A stretch of DNA of 64,000 bases, from positions 10,545,910 through 10,609,909 of the forward strand of contig NW_023504022.1 in assembly GCF_014529535.1 (NCBI RefSeq), read 5' to 3'. The notes below the pieces were generated by a model. The model saw only the letters and a list, made by a program, of their open reading frames with translations. It was not told the origin of the DNA and did not search any database. Below are positions 1 to 12,200 of the stretch, in pieces (within the stretch, counting starts at the first letter, position 1; every line of letters starts with the position of its first letter). Origin of the DNA: Bradysia coprophila (Eukaryota > Arthropoda > Insecta > Diptera > Sciaridae). Made by a program: the position numbers and the translations under genes.

Positions 1-1174
1 GAAACAAAAATCTTAAAACTATGATAACGGACAAAATCCTACTGTTTTATGTTGAACAACTTCATTCAAAAGCATAGCAAATGATCGTTAGGAAAAGAAT
101 GACTTCGACGGCAAAATGTTCGAAAACTTAAAAAGTGGTAGCAACGATCAAGTAAATTTAAAGACGATTAAGCTAACAACTTACGAGCGCAGTCCGGGAA
201 ACACAGAATCGATCTTTTAATTTTTTGTACCTAAGTAAATCCTGATTTTTCCAACGCATTTCGTTGCTTAATATACGGCAATTACTAGTGTGCAACTTCT
301 TATTTCGCAGGAAGTATTTTTAGAAGCTTCATTATCTTGCCATATTTCACCAGTCTACATTTTATGGGGCAATTTTCAGTATCTCCATTTGTTATCTTAA
401 ATATTGCTAATGGTGATCTTGTAGGTTTGTTCCAAATAACTGTAAACCCGAACTTTGACAACACGAACGCCGACGATTTCATCCGCAGAGGTGAACATAA
501 CCTAAACGTCAACAAATTTCTTTGTAAATTTTTCGTTAAAATTTTCGTCAGCCTGAAAGTTGAGGTTAAGTTGCCTTCTGTGGATGAAATTTGACATTTC
601 GAAATGACCTTTGAACAAACCTATATGGTAGTTGACATTTATTGTTGTCATTGTTGCCGGAGTTCACTTATAGCGAAATTTATGATAAACGTATTGAAGT
701 CATAGATTTTGTATTAAACAATAGGAGATCACAAAAGAAGTAGTAGATTGATGATTTGTTGTCGTTTCTAAACAGTTAAAAAAGTCGGGGAATTGCGACA
801 AAAAATTGATTGGTGATTATGGCTTGGTGATTTTTTTTTTCTTTTAATTTATTTAAATTTGTTCCATCTGCAAGAATTCGATGGTTAGCTTACGACCAAG
901 ATTGATTTAGTAGATTTTTTAGGAGACATTCTGTATAATCATGAAATATTTAGTTTTCGCATTAAAAAAAAGCTTCACTAAAAATCTATTCAGTCCATCC
1001 TAGCCGTAGGTAGCACTTTCAGCCAATTTCTTGACCCATTCTAGCAGTGCTTTGATTTCAGTAGACTTTTATCTTTTGTTGTTGATGAATTTTTTTTTGT
1101 TCAATTTCCTTTTGAATTATCGCTAATCAACTCATTCCTTTTTGTATACGCTACCTTTGATGCACAATTAACAG
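1..1174. other. Non-coding, probably upstream intron
   Basis: AT-rich sequence in which the open frames are short and look random. A fragment near 735-780 (an 'aagtagtagatt' core plus 'cgtttctaaacagttaa') resembles the MITE family with internal GAAGTAATAGATT motifs seen elsewhere in the window. I see no exon here. Confidence 0.5.
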
Positions 1175-1287
1175 AAGTAATACGTAAACCTCAAGCGCCG
1201 AGTCCGCCAGTTAAGCAACAAAAGTATTATGTGGAATTAGGTGACGATGGTGCCAATACAAATAATAATACGACTACGTATTGCTAA
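1175..1287 (+). CDS. Possible last coding exon of a gene starting left of the window
   Basis: An acceptor-like ...TTAACAG is followed by an open frame of 36 codons and a TAA. The peptide starts near EVIRKPQAPSPPVKQQKYYV and ends in an Asn/Thr-rich stretch closing with TTTYC. It looks protein-like (a Pro-rich linker, then a compact acidic segment), and an AATAAA follows at about 1294. The frame needs one base carried over from an upstream exon (phase 1). No earlier exon is evident in the first 1.1 kb, so the rest would lie outside the window. I do not recognise the family. A chance open frame behind a chance acceptor remains possible. Confidence 0.4.
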
Positions 1288-4200
1288 TTAGGAACAATAA
1301 ATGTTTACATTCGTCAATGGGTCGATGTCACATCATAATGTATATGTTAGACTCAAACTAAAGTTTTAGAGCCATATGGAAAGGGAACGGGGCAAGGAGC
1401 AAGAGTAAATTGTTGATTGAATTTTTAGTACCGTTGTTGAGAGGGGGATTGCAAAGGGAGTGACAATAGCTCAACATCATTTCTTCCCCATTTCATATTT
1501 TAGATCGAGTACATAATCCGTGCGATGTTTTAAGTTACAATTCCTAACCATCCGTCTGTATCTTCTTTACGGTCTAAATTTCTCACTTCATCGCTTCATT
1601 ACAGCACGAATTTTGTAATAGCTATGGATAGTAAATGGCTTAGTCCTCTGTAACCGTTTAAAGTTCTAGGTCTATCTTCAGACTCAGCCCAATGAGTGAT
1701 AAATATCTTAGACATTTACTAGATATTCTTAGGGTTTGTCCGTTTAACACCAGCCTTAGGTTTCAAAGGGTATTTTGAACTTCAAGATCATTTTTAGATG
1801 CTTTAATGACTTCTAAATGAAAACCGGATAATTTCTCTGACAAAGCAAGGACAGAGATCTGCAAACAAGGGATCTTCGATCTGCGTTTCTGCTTCTTTTT
1901 TGAGGAGCATCCCACAATCTAGCCCAATGGTCATTTCTGAATCTATTTTCCTTGAAAGAGAACATAATCAACGAGTCCCTTATATGATAAATCTTGAGGT
2001 TATACTAGGCAGTGACTTTTTCACGTCCATTCGGTGAATTCAAAATTGATTTTCAGATATGCTCACCGTCAAGACTAAGTTATGCCAAGAAAGACAGTCT
2101 CAAATTTCTCAGTATCTTTAAACCACATCGTTCGCCTTTAGGAGTCTACATACGTATTTGAGCGTTTGGATTGTTGTGATAATGTTACTATAACTTAGAA
2201 AAAAAACGATGTGACATTGTGTGACGCCAGTACGAACATGTAAAACGAACGAAGTAATAGATTTGATGAAAATGCAGTAAAGAAATTTGCAATTAGAGTA
2301 AATTAATCATCCTCTGTATAGGACAATATTAAGTTGGTTGAACAATTGTAAATAAAAAGGATAAAGTTACGGAAATAAAAAAAATGTTAACTCGAAAAAG
2401 GAATACAAATTTCTGGTTGTTTTGTTTCTATCGTTGTCGAGAGGCTGTTCGGAATATGAGTAAGCTGCACCTGTAACTATAAAAAAAACGGCTACGTTAT
2501 CTGTTGGCATCGGTGACGATAAAAATAAGTAATGAACTCTGGCTTCTGTATACTTAGGGGAATCACAAATACAAATGCACGGATGACACTGTCGTGGTCA
2601 AAATGTGTGTTAAACTTAGATCGACGGAAGTAACAGATTTGATATATATCACTCGTGCCTGCCGTTTGTGAAATGTTAATACACTGAACGTCAGTGAAAT
2701 TAGGACATGGATTTGCTTCCGCTATGTTTTTCAGCTTGTTCATTACACAAACAAAACTGTTTGTATGCGGTTTTTGAACTGTGTACCATGCACGCGAGTG
2801 TAACTATTTCACCTGAATTAAGACTTACGAGCGGTTTTGTTTGTGTGATAGGACCAGCTGAAAAACAGGTGATGAAAATTCGTGTCAAAATTTAACTGAC
2901 ATTCCCTGTAGTTTGATCATCAATTTTTTTTAAATCCACGTTAGCTAGAGCTAATTGCTTTCTTTTTTCGCAGTTAAAGTTAACAGATGATTTAGCCGGT
3001 CTGTAAAAGGGTAATTCAACTTCAACTTCAGATGATTTGTTTTGTTCTCCGATACTAACAACACATCCTATTCACGTGTGTACATAAATTAACTAAAACC
3101 AGTAATTCTGAGAAGGGATATTGATAAAATTTACAATTTTTTTTTATCTCCTTGTTTTGCAGGATAAGAATTAAACAAAAGTCTAAATGTGAATAAAGTC
3201 GAGTGTTGTTTTGAGTCCCAACGCTAATCTGCAATATCAGCCTTTATTATTCTGATTTTTTTTTTTTGGTTTGTTTGTTGTATGATGCGGTTAAGTTATG
3301 ATTTTCTTCTATCTTGAAATAAAACTTTTACTTTCTACTGTAATAATTTTTAAAAATTAAATTTAAAATTAAAGTAATCAAATGAAATGAAAATCGGATT
3401 TAAATTTAATTTAGTTTAAGAACAAAAATTAATTAACGCAAAAAAAAGAAAACATTTTATCTGCGACAATAATAATACTAGTCATACACAAAACAGTTTT
3501 ATTTTCATGTTTTTCTTTTTAATTTACATTTAATTTTAATTTAGAAAAAAGTATAAAGTCTAGTGTAATGTGTAAAGTATGAATAATACGTGCAAGGCAA
3601 GTATAATAAACATTTTATTAAGGAAAGAAAATCAAAAGATTTTTTATTTATTTTACTACCCATGCGAAAGTTGACCATTACATAGCAATTTGCTCTCTGC
3701 GAAAATGTTCCATTACATGTAGACTATTTTTTAGTTTTATTTATAAAGTACTTCGTATCAGGTACCGAATTGTACGAAAAGTTAACACTAAGTTGGTGGT
3801 ATAAATAAAACTAAACATTTTAGAGGCTAAGTTTCAATCAACTTAATTTTTCAAGCAATCTCACCATTTTAACAACTACAATATAAATTTCAATTAATGA
3901 CGATCTTTTTCACCTAGAATCGATTAAAAATAAAGAGACGCTTGTATGCAACAATATTTGTGTTTTGTCTCGACCCCACAAACACTTTTGCACAGTCAAA
4001 CTGAATAGTGAATGTGCGCGAACTTTTTTGTTTTGTTTTAAAGACTCGTGTGAATCGGAACAGAATATTTTGTTCAGTACAGCATCTTGAAAAGTTTCTC
4101 CCTCTGACGATTTTCTACGATACAAGATGACTGCATCTCGTTCGGCTTTGTCAAAGTCGTTTCATTGATAGTAATCAAGAAATGCTTGCTCTCTGTGAAT

Positions 4201-4753
4201 CCGTATAATCAAGAACATCTCTCAAATAATTCGAACCAATTCAAACACTGATAATGATGATTTTTTAAATCGATGTTGTGCTTTACTTTCTATAAGGTGA
4301 TAACCAGGGCATCCTTTTTGCACCAAAACAAACTTTCTTCAATTGGGGCGAAAGTTTCCAACATTTCCGTAAATAATTTAGAAGCGATTCCATTTCCAAC
4401 CCTGTAAAATAGTAAAGATCAGAACCGTTCAGCGAATCGATACTTGTTGTCTTTCCGACTGTGAAGTGAAACTTCATCTTCTGGTTTCACCGAAGGCTAG
4501 AGGTGAATTGTGACGCAAACGTATACTGCAGCAGATTTACTTACTGTTACCGAATTATTAATTCACGCCGTAAGTGTTCCTAAAATTTGAATTTTAAGTG
4601 AACCAGTCGATGAAAAAGTGAACCGAAAAATACATTTCAACGCTTCCTTATTGAAAATGACGCTGCGTTAGAAAGGCTGGCGTGAGAAAGATTTTGAATT
4701 TCGACCGCACTTACGGTGTGAATTGTACGGCTTTTCAAATCAATTCATGGACT
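1288..4753. other. Intergenic / 3' UTR, no gene recognised
   Basis: The sequence is very AT-rich, especially 3150-3900, with several AATAAA hexamers (for example near 1294 and 2350) that could serve the upstream + strand gene. Open frames at 2492-2895 and 3910-4477 overlap on both strands, resemble no known domain and have no coherent splice sites. I see no RNA gene. Confidence 0.5.
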
Positions 4754-4982
4754 ACAGTTTGTTCATGTCATTTTTACACAGTTTTAGATATGTCAGAGTT
4801 TTTAATGTACCCAGTCAATTAAGTTCTTCCCAAATTATGAATTTTTGGCGCAAAATTTAAAATTTCTATCGCGAATTCAAATATTGCGCAATTTGGGAAG
4901 AACTTAATTGACTGGGTACATTAAAAACTCTGACATATCGACAATCTTTAGAAACTGTGTAAAAATGAAATGAACAAACTGT
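4754..4982. mobile_element. Inverted-repeat MITE
   Basis: The two ends are near-perfect reverse complements. The left end reads acagtttgttcatg and the right end gaacaaactgt. An inner block (agtcaattaagttcttccca) recurs inverted about 70 bases later. With arms of about 100 bases and a short AT-rich loop, it is a small foldback/MITE. It has no coding capacity, and I could not define a target-site duplication. Confidence 0.75.
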
Positions 4983-5375
4983 ATTGTCTTTTCATCTAAA
5001 TTCTTGTACTCCTTCTGCTTCCACATCCTTTGCAACTTGGCTAATTGACAAACACTACATTAGTATCAGGCTAGACATTGGCTTGGGTTTCACACGTTTT
5101 TTCGTTGAAAAAATAGTATGCATTACGAGGGCGGGCAGCGAATTTTTTTCTACTTTCGCCCATTGTCATGATACAATATAGAAGAAAATTTAAACGTTTT
5201 GATTTTTCCAACGAAAAACTGAAAATTTATTGTTTTGAAAAAGCTCGGCCGTCAACAGGTTTGACATAATCTACATCGAACAATCTTAATGTACAAGCTT
5301 GCTTTAACTCTTTGAGTGTATCTCAATTCTTTATTCGATTTATTCGAGCTCTCGTTGAATCGCGCGTTACTTGGC

Positions 5376-5754
5376 TTAGATCAAAGTTCGAACAGCATCA
5401 ACGCTTGCATAAAGATCGGGTACCCCAAACGCACATGGACTAGTCCTTGAGTAAAGGCCAGCAAGTTTTCCGTTGCAGACCAATGGTGCTCCTGAAAATG
5501 ATACGATTGGAATTGTGGTTGTTTTCGTCACTAGATGTAAAGTTATCAAACGAGTGAAACGAGACTTCACATGTAGTGACAAAAACAATCCCATTGCGCA
5601 ACGTGTTGCATAAATAACTATTCAATAACTTTGTAAATATCTTAGCATTGTATCAATCAATATAAAACATTGAACTTACCGGAATCACCCAGGCATGCAC
5701 CGATTGTCAAGGCGCACACGTTTGGTATTGGAAAAGGTCCAAATATTAATTGAC
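5376..5754 (-). pseudogene. 3' fragment of a chymotrypsin-like (S1A) serine protease
   Basis: Two exon pieces join across a clean GT-AG intron: roughly 5754-5680 (donor GTAAGT), then 5491-5376. Across the junction they give ...NVCALTIGACLGDSG, then APLVCNGKLAGLYS, and end in PDLYASVDAVRTLI before a stop. This is the C-terminal part of a trypsin/chymotrypsin domain: the GDSG motif carries the catalytic Ser, followed by the usual Gly/Cys segment and the closing helix. The rest of the domain (activation site, His and Asp of the triad) is absent. Directly upstream, from about 5755, lie decayed tandem repeats related to those at 30.3-31.2 kb. I infer a 5'-truncated, probably non-functional gene, although more distant upstream exons cannot be excluded. 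Confidence 0.7.
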
Positions 5755-5759
5755 AAATG

Positions 5760-5940
5760 CCGCTTTTTTTCCTAATTTTTGTTTTATTTAGAAGGTAATC
5801 GAAGGCCGAATAGAGTTTGGTTGAAAAAAGTTTAAATTTAGGTCTTGGACTGAGGCCGCTGTTTTCCCTGATTTTTGTTTCATTTGAAAGGTAATCGAAC
5901 ACCGAATAGAATGGTGGTGCAAAAAACTCTCACACAAAGC
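5760..5940. repeat. Decayed copy of the 145-bp tandem repeat family
   Basis: Two imperfect units carry the landmark phrases of the 30.3-31.2 kb array: 'gaggccgctgttttccc', 'aatttttgtt(t)catttgaaaggtaatcgaa', and '(c/g)ccgaatagaatggtgg(t)gcaaaaaa'. They adjoin the broken end of the serine protease fragment. Confidence 0.65.
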
Positions 5941-6299
5941 CCAAAGTGGCAAAAATTCACAGGCATAAAGGAAAATCTGAAAGTTTAGCCGTCATACTGT
6001 TGCGATTAAGTGAGGATAAAACGACTGCCAAAGATCCTTAGTTTTAGTTATTGAGCTGTTGCTATTACCTAGGTAACAAGCCTATAACCCATCTTACGTG
6101 AAATACAGATTACTGGGAATCAGATGCATAACTCTCATAATTCTCACTTGAGAAACATTTATTAACATTTACGATGTAGAAGCTTACAGCATCCTACGTA
6201 CAAAAAGTTTAGAAATTAAGATGAATATTAATCGTCAAAATTCAAGTTGGGAACAACGTGTTCAAATTTAAGTTAATCGAATTATCGATTATAAATGTA
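5941..6299. other. 3' flank of the SMC1-like gene
   Basis: I see no gene here. On the minus strand, downstream of the stop codon at 6300, an AATAAA (complement of 6158-6163) is a candidate polyadenylation signal for the SMC1-like gene. Confidence 0.4.
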
Positions 6300-9200
6300 T
6301 TAATCTGAGTTCGTCGACGTTCCATCACGTTGGTCGACGGTTCCATCACGTTGGTCGACGTATCCATCACGTTGGTCGACGCTTCCATCACGTTGGTCGA
6401 CGCTTCCATCACGTTGGTCGACGCTTCCATCACGTTGGTCGACGGTTCCATCACGTTGGTCGACGGTTTCATCACGTTGGTCGACGGTTCCATCACGTTG
6501 GTCGACGGTTCCATCACGTTGGTCGACGGTTCCATCACGTTGGTCGACGTTGCCTTCAACATCAACATATACATATTTAGTGCTGTCGTGTCGTATAACT
6601 TTCGTCAATCGCTGACCATCATCGCTATAACCGTCCTAAAATTATGAAAGAAATTTTATGAATTGTGAAATCCATGAGCCAATTTCGCAACAACTCACAT
6701 TCGGATTCAACCCGTAATGCACATTTGCCAGGGTACTGTCACGCGTTGAAGACACATCTATGAATAGCTGACATTTCTCTGACATTCGTCGGATGATGGG
6801 ATAAATCAATTTTGCACCCTCGTCGTCCATCTGTTCCAAGTCAATGAATGCGAATGGCGCCTTCGAATACTCGTTCAAAGCGGCGAAAAGCAGCCAAGAT
6901 GTTCGCAATCGATCCGCTTTACTCAAAGCTTTGAAACCAATGACGTCACCGTCGATTTTTATTTTAAATGTCGCGGAATTGTTATTGAGCATCGCGTCAA
7001 AATCGAAGTTGATCTCATAAACAATGTTGTCGTTTGGATGGATTTCTCTACCAATATCATTCAATATTGTGTTGATTAGGATGCTGAAATGATTACATTG
7101 ATTGATGATGATGGCTCGCAGGCGGTTAAACCGTTGTTCGCAATTTTGTAATTTTGCTTTGGCGGCACTATATGTCACATTCATTTCCGTTGCCCTTTGT
7201 TGACATATATCTCGTACCTTTGCAGAAATAGAAACCAACTCATTAAATCATGGAGAGTGGTGACAAACACATAAATTCTTGAGCGCTGGTAGTACTTACC
7301 GCATACCATCCGCTAGACGCATAAAAAACGTCTCGATCGAAAATGTCGTCCATATCACTGAAGTTGATCTGCATCACCAGTCTATTTCATACGGAGAAGA
7401 AGAAAATTTGACAATAAAATTCCATGCGAACCATTGGGTGTGACTTACGGGTCTATGTAGATCCCATTTTGGATGTCTTGCCAAAGTGTCCGTGGCTCCG
7501 TGATGCAATCGACAGTCGTCCAATCTATGTTTGCCTGATGAGCTTGTAGGACCGTTTTTATGGTCTTGTATTTGAGTGATGCTACTTCTTGTAGCAAATT
7601 TGTAATTTTCAATTGAAGTCGCGCAACACTCATGTTCAGCTTTGTCATTTGCTGTTCGCTCTGCAATTTTTTTTTTTCAAATATTTAAGGAGTCAGTTAT
7701 TTCTTTTAATCTTAGGACAGCTAAGAAACCCATTTGAGGTACAGGAAAGATTAAAACAAATCAAAATAGAACATTCATACGGTCAATTCACTCATTCCAA
7801 GTGCTACAGCTGTTCTTACCAGATCCACCAAACATATCTCTGCTCTTAAGAGCGCCAAGACTTCAGAACATTGGGGTACAAGCGGTCTCCGATTTTACTG
7901 AGTGATAGCTAGATGGATTCGTCTTTCAAATCTATAAAACACGCATCTTTCGAAAAAGAAATATTTCCTGTGAACAGCGTTCAAAAGTAAAGACATGTCA
8001 GAGGGTACAGAAAACAGTTTTTCGGCAATAACTCAAGAAAAGATTATTTTAAATTGATGTAATGTTGTACGAATGTCGACCTTGGCAAGACCTACAGGTA
8101 GAGTACACGTACTGCTTGGTGTGAGTAGATACACGAGAGTTATGACTAAAAATATAGTGAATGTTTGGAGAGTCCGCCTTCACTGCAGCTTCGTTCCACA
8201 TATAAATGAACCCAGTACTTTTGTGCTGTAAGTCTATAGAAGTCTTGGAAAAAAGTTGGTGCGAAAATGCAGATTTGTTCCTTCTTTCTGGGAGCTCTAC
8301 AGCTGGAACAGCATCTGGAACGGTACCACGGCAGTCATTTTTTATCGTCTACTATTCTTTTACCTTATCAATAGAAAAAGGCTTCGCTATGTCGCGAATA
8401 TAATGTCGTTACAACAGATCCAATGTAATATCAAGAGAAACAATATTAAGTTTTTCTCGGAGGATTTTAGTCAAATAATGTGTTAGCGTACAGCACATGA
8501 CCTCAGGAGTCCGGAACAGTAACTAGTTTTTCAATTGGACCAATATTGCAATATTTGGTACGCGACAGGAGTTTGGAAAACCGTTTGCTCCAACAGAACG
8601 CAGCAGAACCCTTACACACACAAACACTCTTGTTTTTTTTCGAATTATCGTGCCATTTCGCTACTACATACCTCTTTGATGGTTTTGTTGTGTTTACCAA
8701 TATCCTGTTCATTCACAGCAATTTTTCCTTTCAAATCGATGTCTTTTCTCAGTCCATCTATTTTCGCTAACAAAGACGTGATTTCTGTTCTGTGCCGTGC
8801 AATTTCACCTTGGGCTAACAAGGATAATATGAACAATTTAAACAGCCCAAAATCTCCACCTTTGCATACCTTCAGTTATGCGTCCATTAATAGAGTCCAG
8901 TCTGTGTTGTTCTTCCACCAGAGCATCAGCATAATTTTGTACGTCCGGCGCCTCGTACGGTTCATTTATGTGACGGTGCAGAGCTTCCAGTTGATCGTTC
9001 TTGCGTCGCAGTTTTTCGGCAAACTCTTGTTCGAGTTTATCCACTTCTGCTTCGAGAGCGGCGGTGTTGGACACTGGTGGCTGGCGTGGTACATTCTACA
9101 ATTTACGATTATTTTTCATTGCTTACGAAAACGTCTTATTCGTCGGTGGTTTAGCTTCCAACTCACCTCTGTTTCCATAAATGTGAGCGTAAGTTCACTG

Positions 9201-12200
9201 AGCTTACGGATTGAATCTTCCAGGCGTTGGCATGACTCACCGAATTCCATACCTTCCGGTGTCTTTCCCGGTCTGATATATTTTATTATATCAAATCCAA
9301 AGGAGTGACGTGTGTATATGAAACGACCATCCACGGAAGCGACCTTTAGCAACGATAAGGAATTTTAGAGGTGTTCTTTTGAAAAACAGCCGACTGAAAT
9401 CGGACGCATTTTCCAATTCCTCGAAGCTTGTATGGCTGGTCGGAGCTGATCAAAAACCGAAAGCATGCACTTTTCTTACAGATATCTTACAGAAACACGA
9501 GCCGTACAAGGTCGTGTGAGGTGTTATTAGAAAGGTTATATACTTCCGGGGCAAAAAGGGTCTTAGTGGGTTTATAGTAAAATTCATCCAAACTGACATA
9601 TGTGCAGTTGTAGTTTTCAAACGAAAAATGACTGAAAACCTATAGAAATTTCTCCAGTTACACGGGCCGAATATGGTCGTGTGGGGTGTCATTAGAAAGG
9701 TAATTTTATGTTGTTTCAGGGCAAGTAAGGTATTATGGAGGTTTGGAAGCGTCGACGATGTAATATGAGAAATTGAAATGTTTAAGTGCTCATATTTCAT
9801 CGTAAATGTTTCCAAACACCCATAACACCATACTTGCCCTGAAACAACATAAAATTACCTTTCTAATGACACTGCACACGAAATTTTACGGTTCGTGTAG
9901 CTGGAGAAATTTCTGTAAGAAATGCATGTTTTTGATTTTTGAACATCTCCGAGCCACCCAAGCTTCGAAGAATTTTTTTTGAAAGTGTTTTTGGCTTCTA
10001 GGATCGAATACCTTTCTGGGCAAAAATTCTATTGGAAAATGCGTACGAATTCGGTCGGCTGTTTTTTATGAGGAAAAGTGGAAACGTCAAGTTTTCGCAT
10101 GACTATTGGTATTCTCCATTAAACTTTACATGCTCAGGTCGTGCAAGTACTAACTGTCCACCATTAATTCGGCTAGTAGGCCTAGACTATGATACATACA
10201 TATTTCTTGGTTGCATGTCGGAATGCTTCCTTGACTTCGTAAACGGATTCGACGCGGTAGATCTCAAGCTGTTTACCCAAGTAGAACATCAGCTTGCGAC
10301 GGTTCTTATCATCGATATGTGTGTGAGTAAATGTACAGTAGTTCAACCAATGGTCCTGTGGTGCCACATACCCTACTCTGCTTCTCGGTTCTGGTAACTC
10401 ACTGAGCACCAAAAATGTCACATTCGGGTACCATTCCGCATACTCCTTTTTCAGAATATCATAAATGGATGCGGCCGTGTCTTTAAACAATACGATCACA
10501 GACGAATAATCCTCTAAAATATTTTCGATGAACGCCTGGTGCTGTTCATCAATCGCACGGAATGTTCCATGTAACAAGAAGCCTTTGCTGCTGGGAATCA
10601 ACGAACTTAGCTTCGTCAATTTCAGTTTTTCATTCGATGGCATGTACGCCTTCGGATGGAAAATGTCTTTTACGGCCGCATTGCACTCGGCAAGTATTTC
10701 TTCAATGTTTTCCGGCTCTGCCATTTCCTTTATTTTGCGCTGCGGTAAAACTTGTTCAAAAAAATGAAAAATTTCGTGCTCGTTCTTCATCTTTGTCAAC
10801 TCTCCCTTTTTCACTATCAATTTTAGTTCGAGTTTGTCCATATCCAATTCCTCGCTACCGTGGAATATGGGATAGAGTTTGAGCAAATTGTCCCTGGGTA
10901 TCATTCGACTTTTCCGATGCGTTCCAGATGCATCCTTCATGAATGTTATATTCCGTTCGGATTCGTTTTTCAGTCGCTGCCAAAAGAAAAGATTTTTTTG
11001 ATTAAATTTAAACTGTTTAAACCGTCCATCCCGTTGTTACCTCGAGCTCTGTTAATAGCCGTTCAGTCGTTTTGAGACGCTCCTGTACTTGCGCCAACGA
11101 ACGTTCAAGAATCATCTTACGTGTGCCAAGTACCAATTTACAATTTTGTAAGAGCTCAGACACGTCTTCTGGTTGCTCAATTTGCTGTTGAATTAAAAAC
11201 GGAACAGATGGATTTGGTTGCAAGTAGTAATAGAATGAGCTCAAGGCAGTGTCTAACTGACTGCAGAAAGGCGTGAAGGGCACCAGGAGGCAAAATTTAG
11301 TCGAAAAAGGCATAGCCTTTACAAGGAAAGGTACCAGCGATAGGTCTTGAAAAACCGAAAACTTACACTTTTCTCACAAAAATTTCTCCAGTTACACGAG
11401 CCGTACAGTGCCGTGTGGGGTGTCATTAGAAAGGTAATCCCATGTACTCGGCTCAATAAATAGGGAGTTATTGGGATTAAAATTAATCCACAAAGTGCAG
11501 TTGAAGTTTTCTGTACGGCTCGTGTAAATGCAGAAATTTGTGTAAGAAAAGTGCAAGTTTTCGGTTTTTTGATAACCTTTCACCAGCCTCACAAGCTTAA
11601 AAGAATTTTTTCGGCGTCTAGGGTTGAATACCTTTCTAGGCATATATAAAAAAGTCCACTGGAAAATGCCTCCGATTTCGGTATGCTGTTTTTCCCTCAC
11701 TTCGGCGATATTTCTTGGCATTTCTTCAGACCTATTTTTCTTGTTGATTTAACAAATCATGATTCAACGATCATTGGGTGAGTCTACCAAAAACATTCTG
11801 TTCCTTCATGCGTTTTCTGGAGCTGATACAACGTGTGCGTTAAACAAAAGTAAAACTTCAGCATTAAGTATAGTAAAAAGAAATCCAAAGCTATAGCTGA
11901 TCAACTTAAGGTATTTTACGAAGGTGAAGCAGACTAAATAGCGCTATAGTCAATGAACTATTTACTGTTGGCGAATCGTTTGCCTTGAAATTAAATGGTG
12001 TGCCTGCGAACGTTATTTGCATCAATAAATATGTAAAATTAAGTCAGATCAACGCACGAAAAGGTTTGACCAAAGAATTAAAACTGGCAACATTTCCACC
12101 GACAAAAACGGTGTTACCAAATTTTCCTTTCAAAAAACGAATATTTTTGCGCACAAATGTAGGCTAAAAATTTGACAAGGGGTGAGCGCTCTTAAAAATG

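Noticed and set aside
6242-6574. Minus-strand repeat frame (STNVMEP repeats)
   Set aside because: Same minisatellite in another frame. It has no splice connection to upstream coding exons in that phase.
6330-6647. 105-codon + strand repeat protein
   Set aside because: The 21-bp unit is a multiple of three without stops, so all frames through it are open. The minus-strand frame that joins the SMC1-like gene is the supported one.
8535-9308. 257-codon + strand open frame
   Set aside because: It runs antisense across three exons and introns of the SMC1-like gene. Its translation has no domain, and the minus-strand exons have matching splice sites and SMC similarity.
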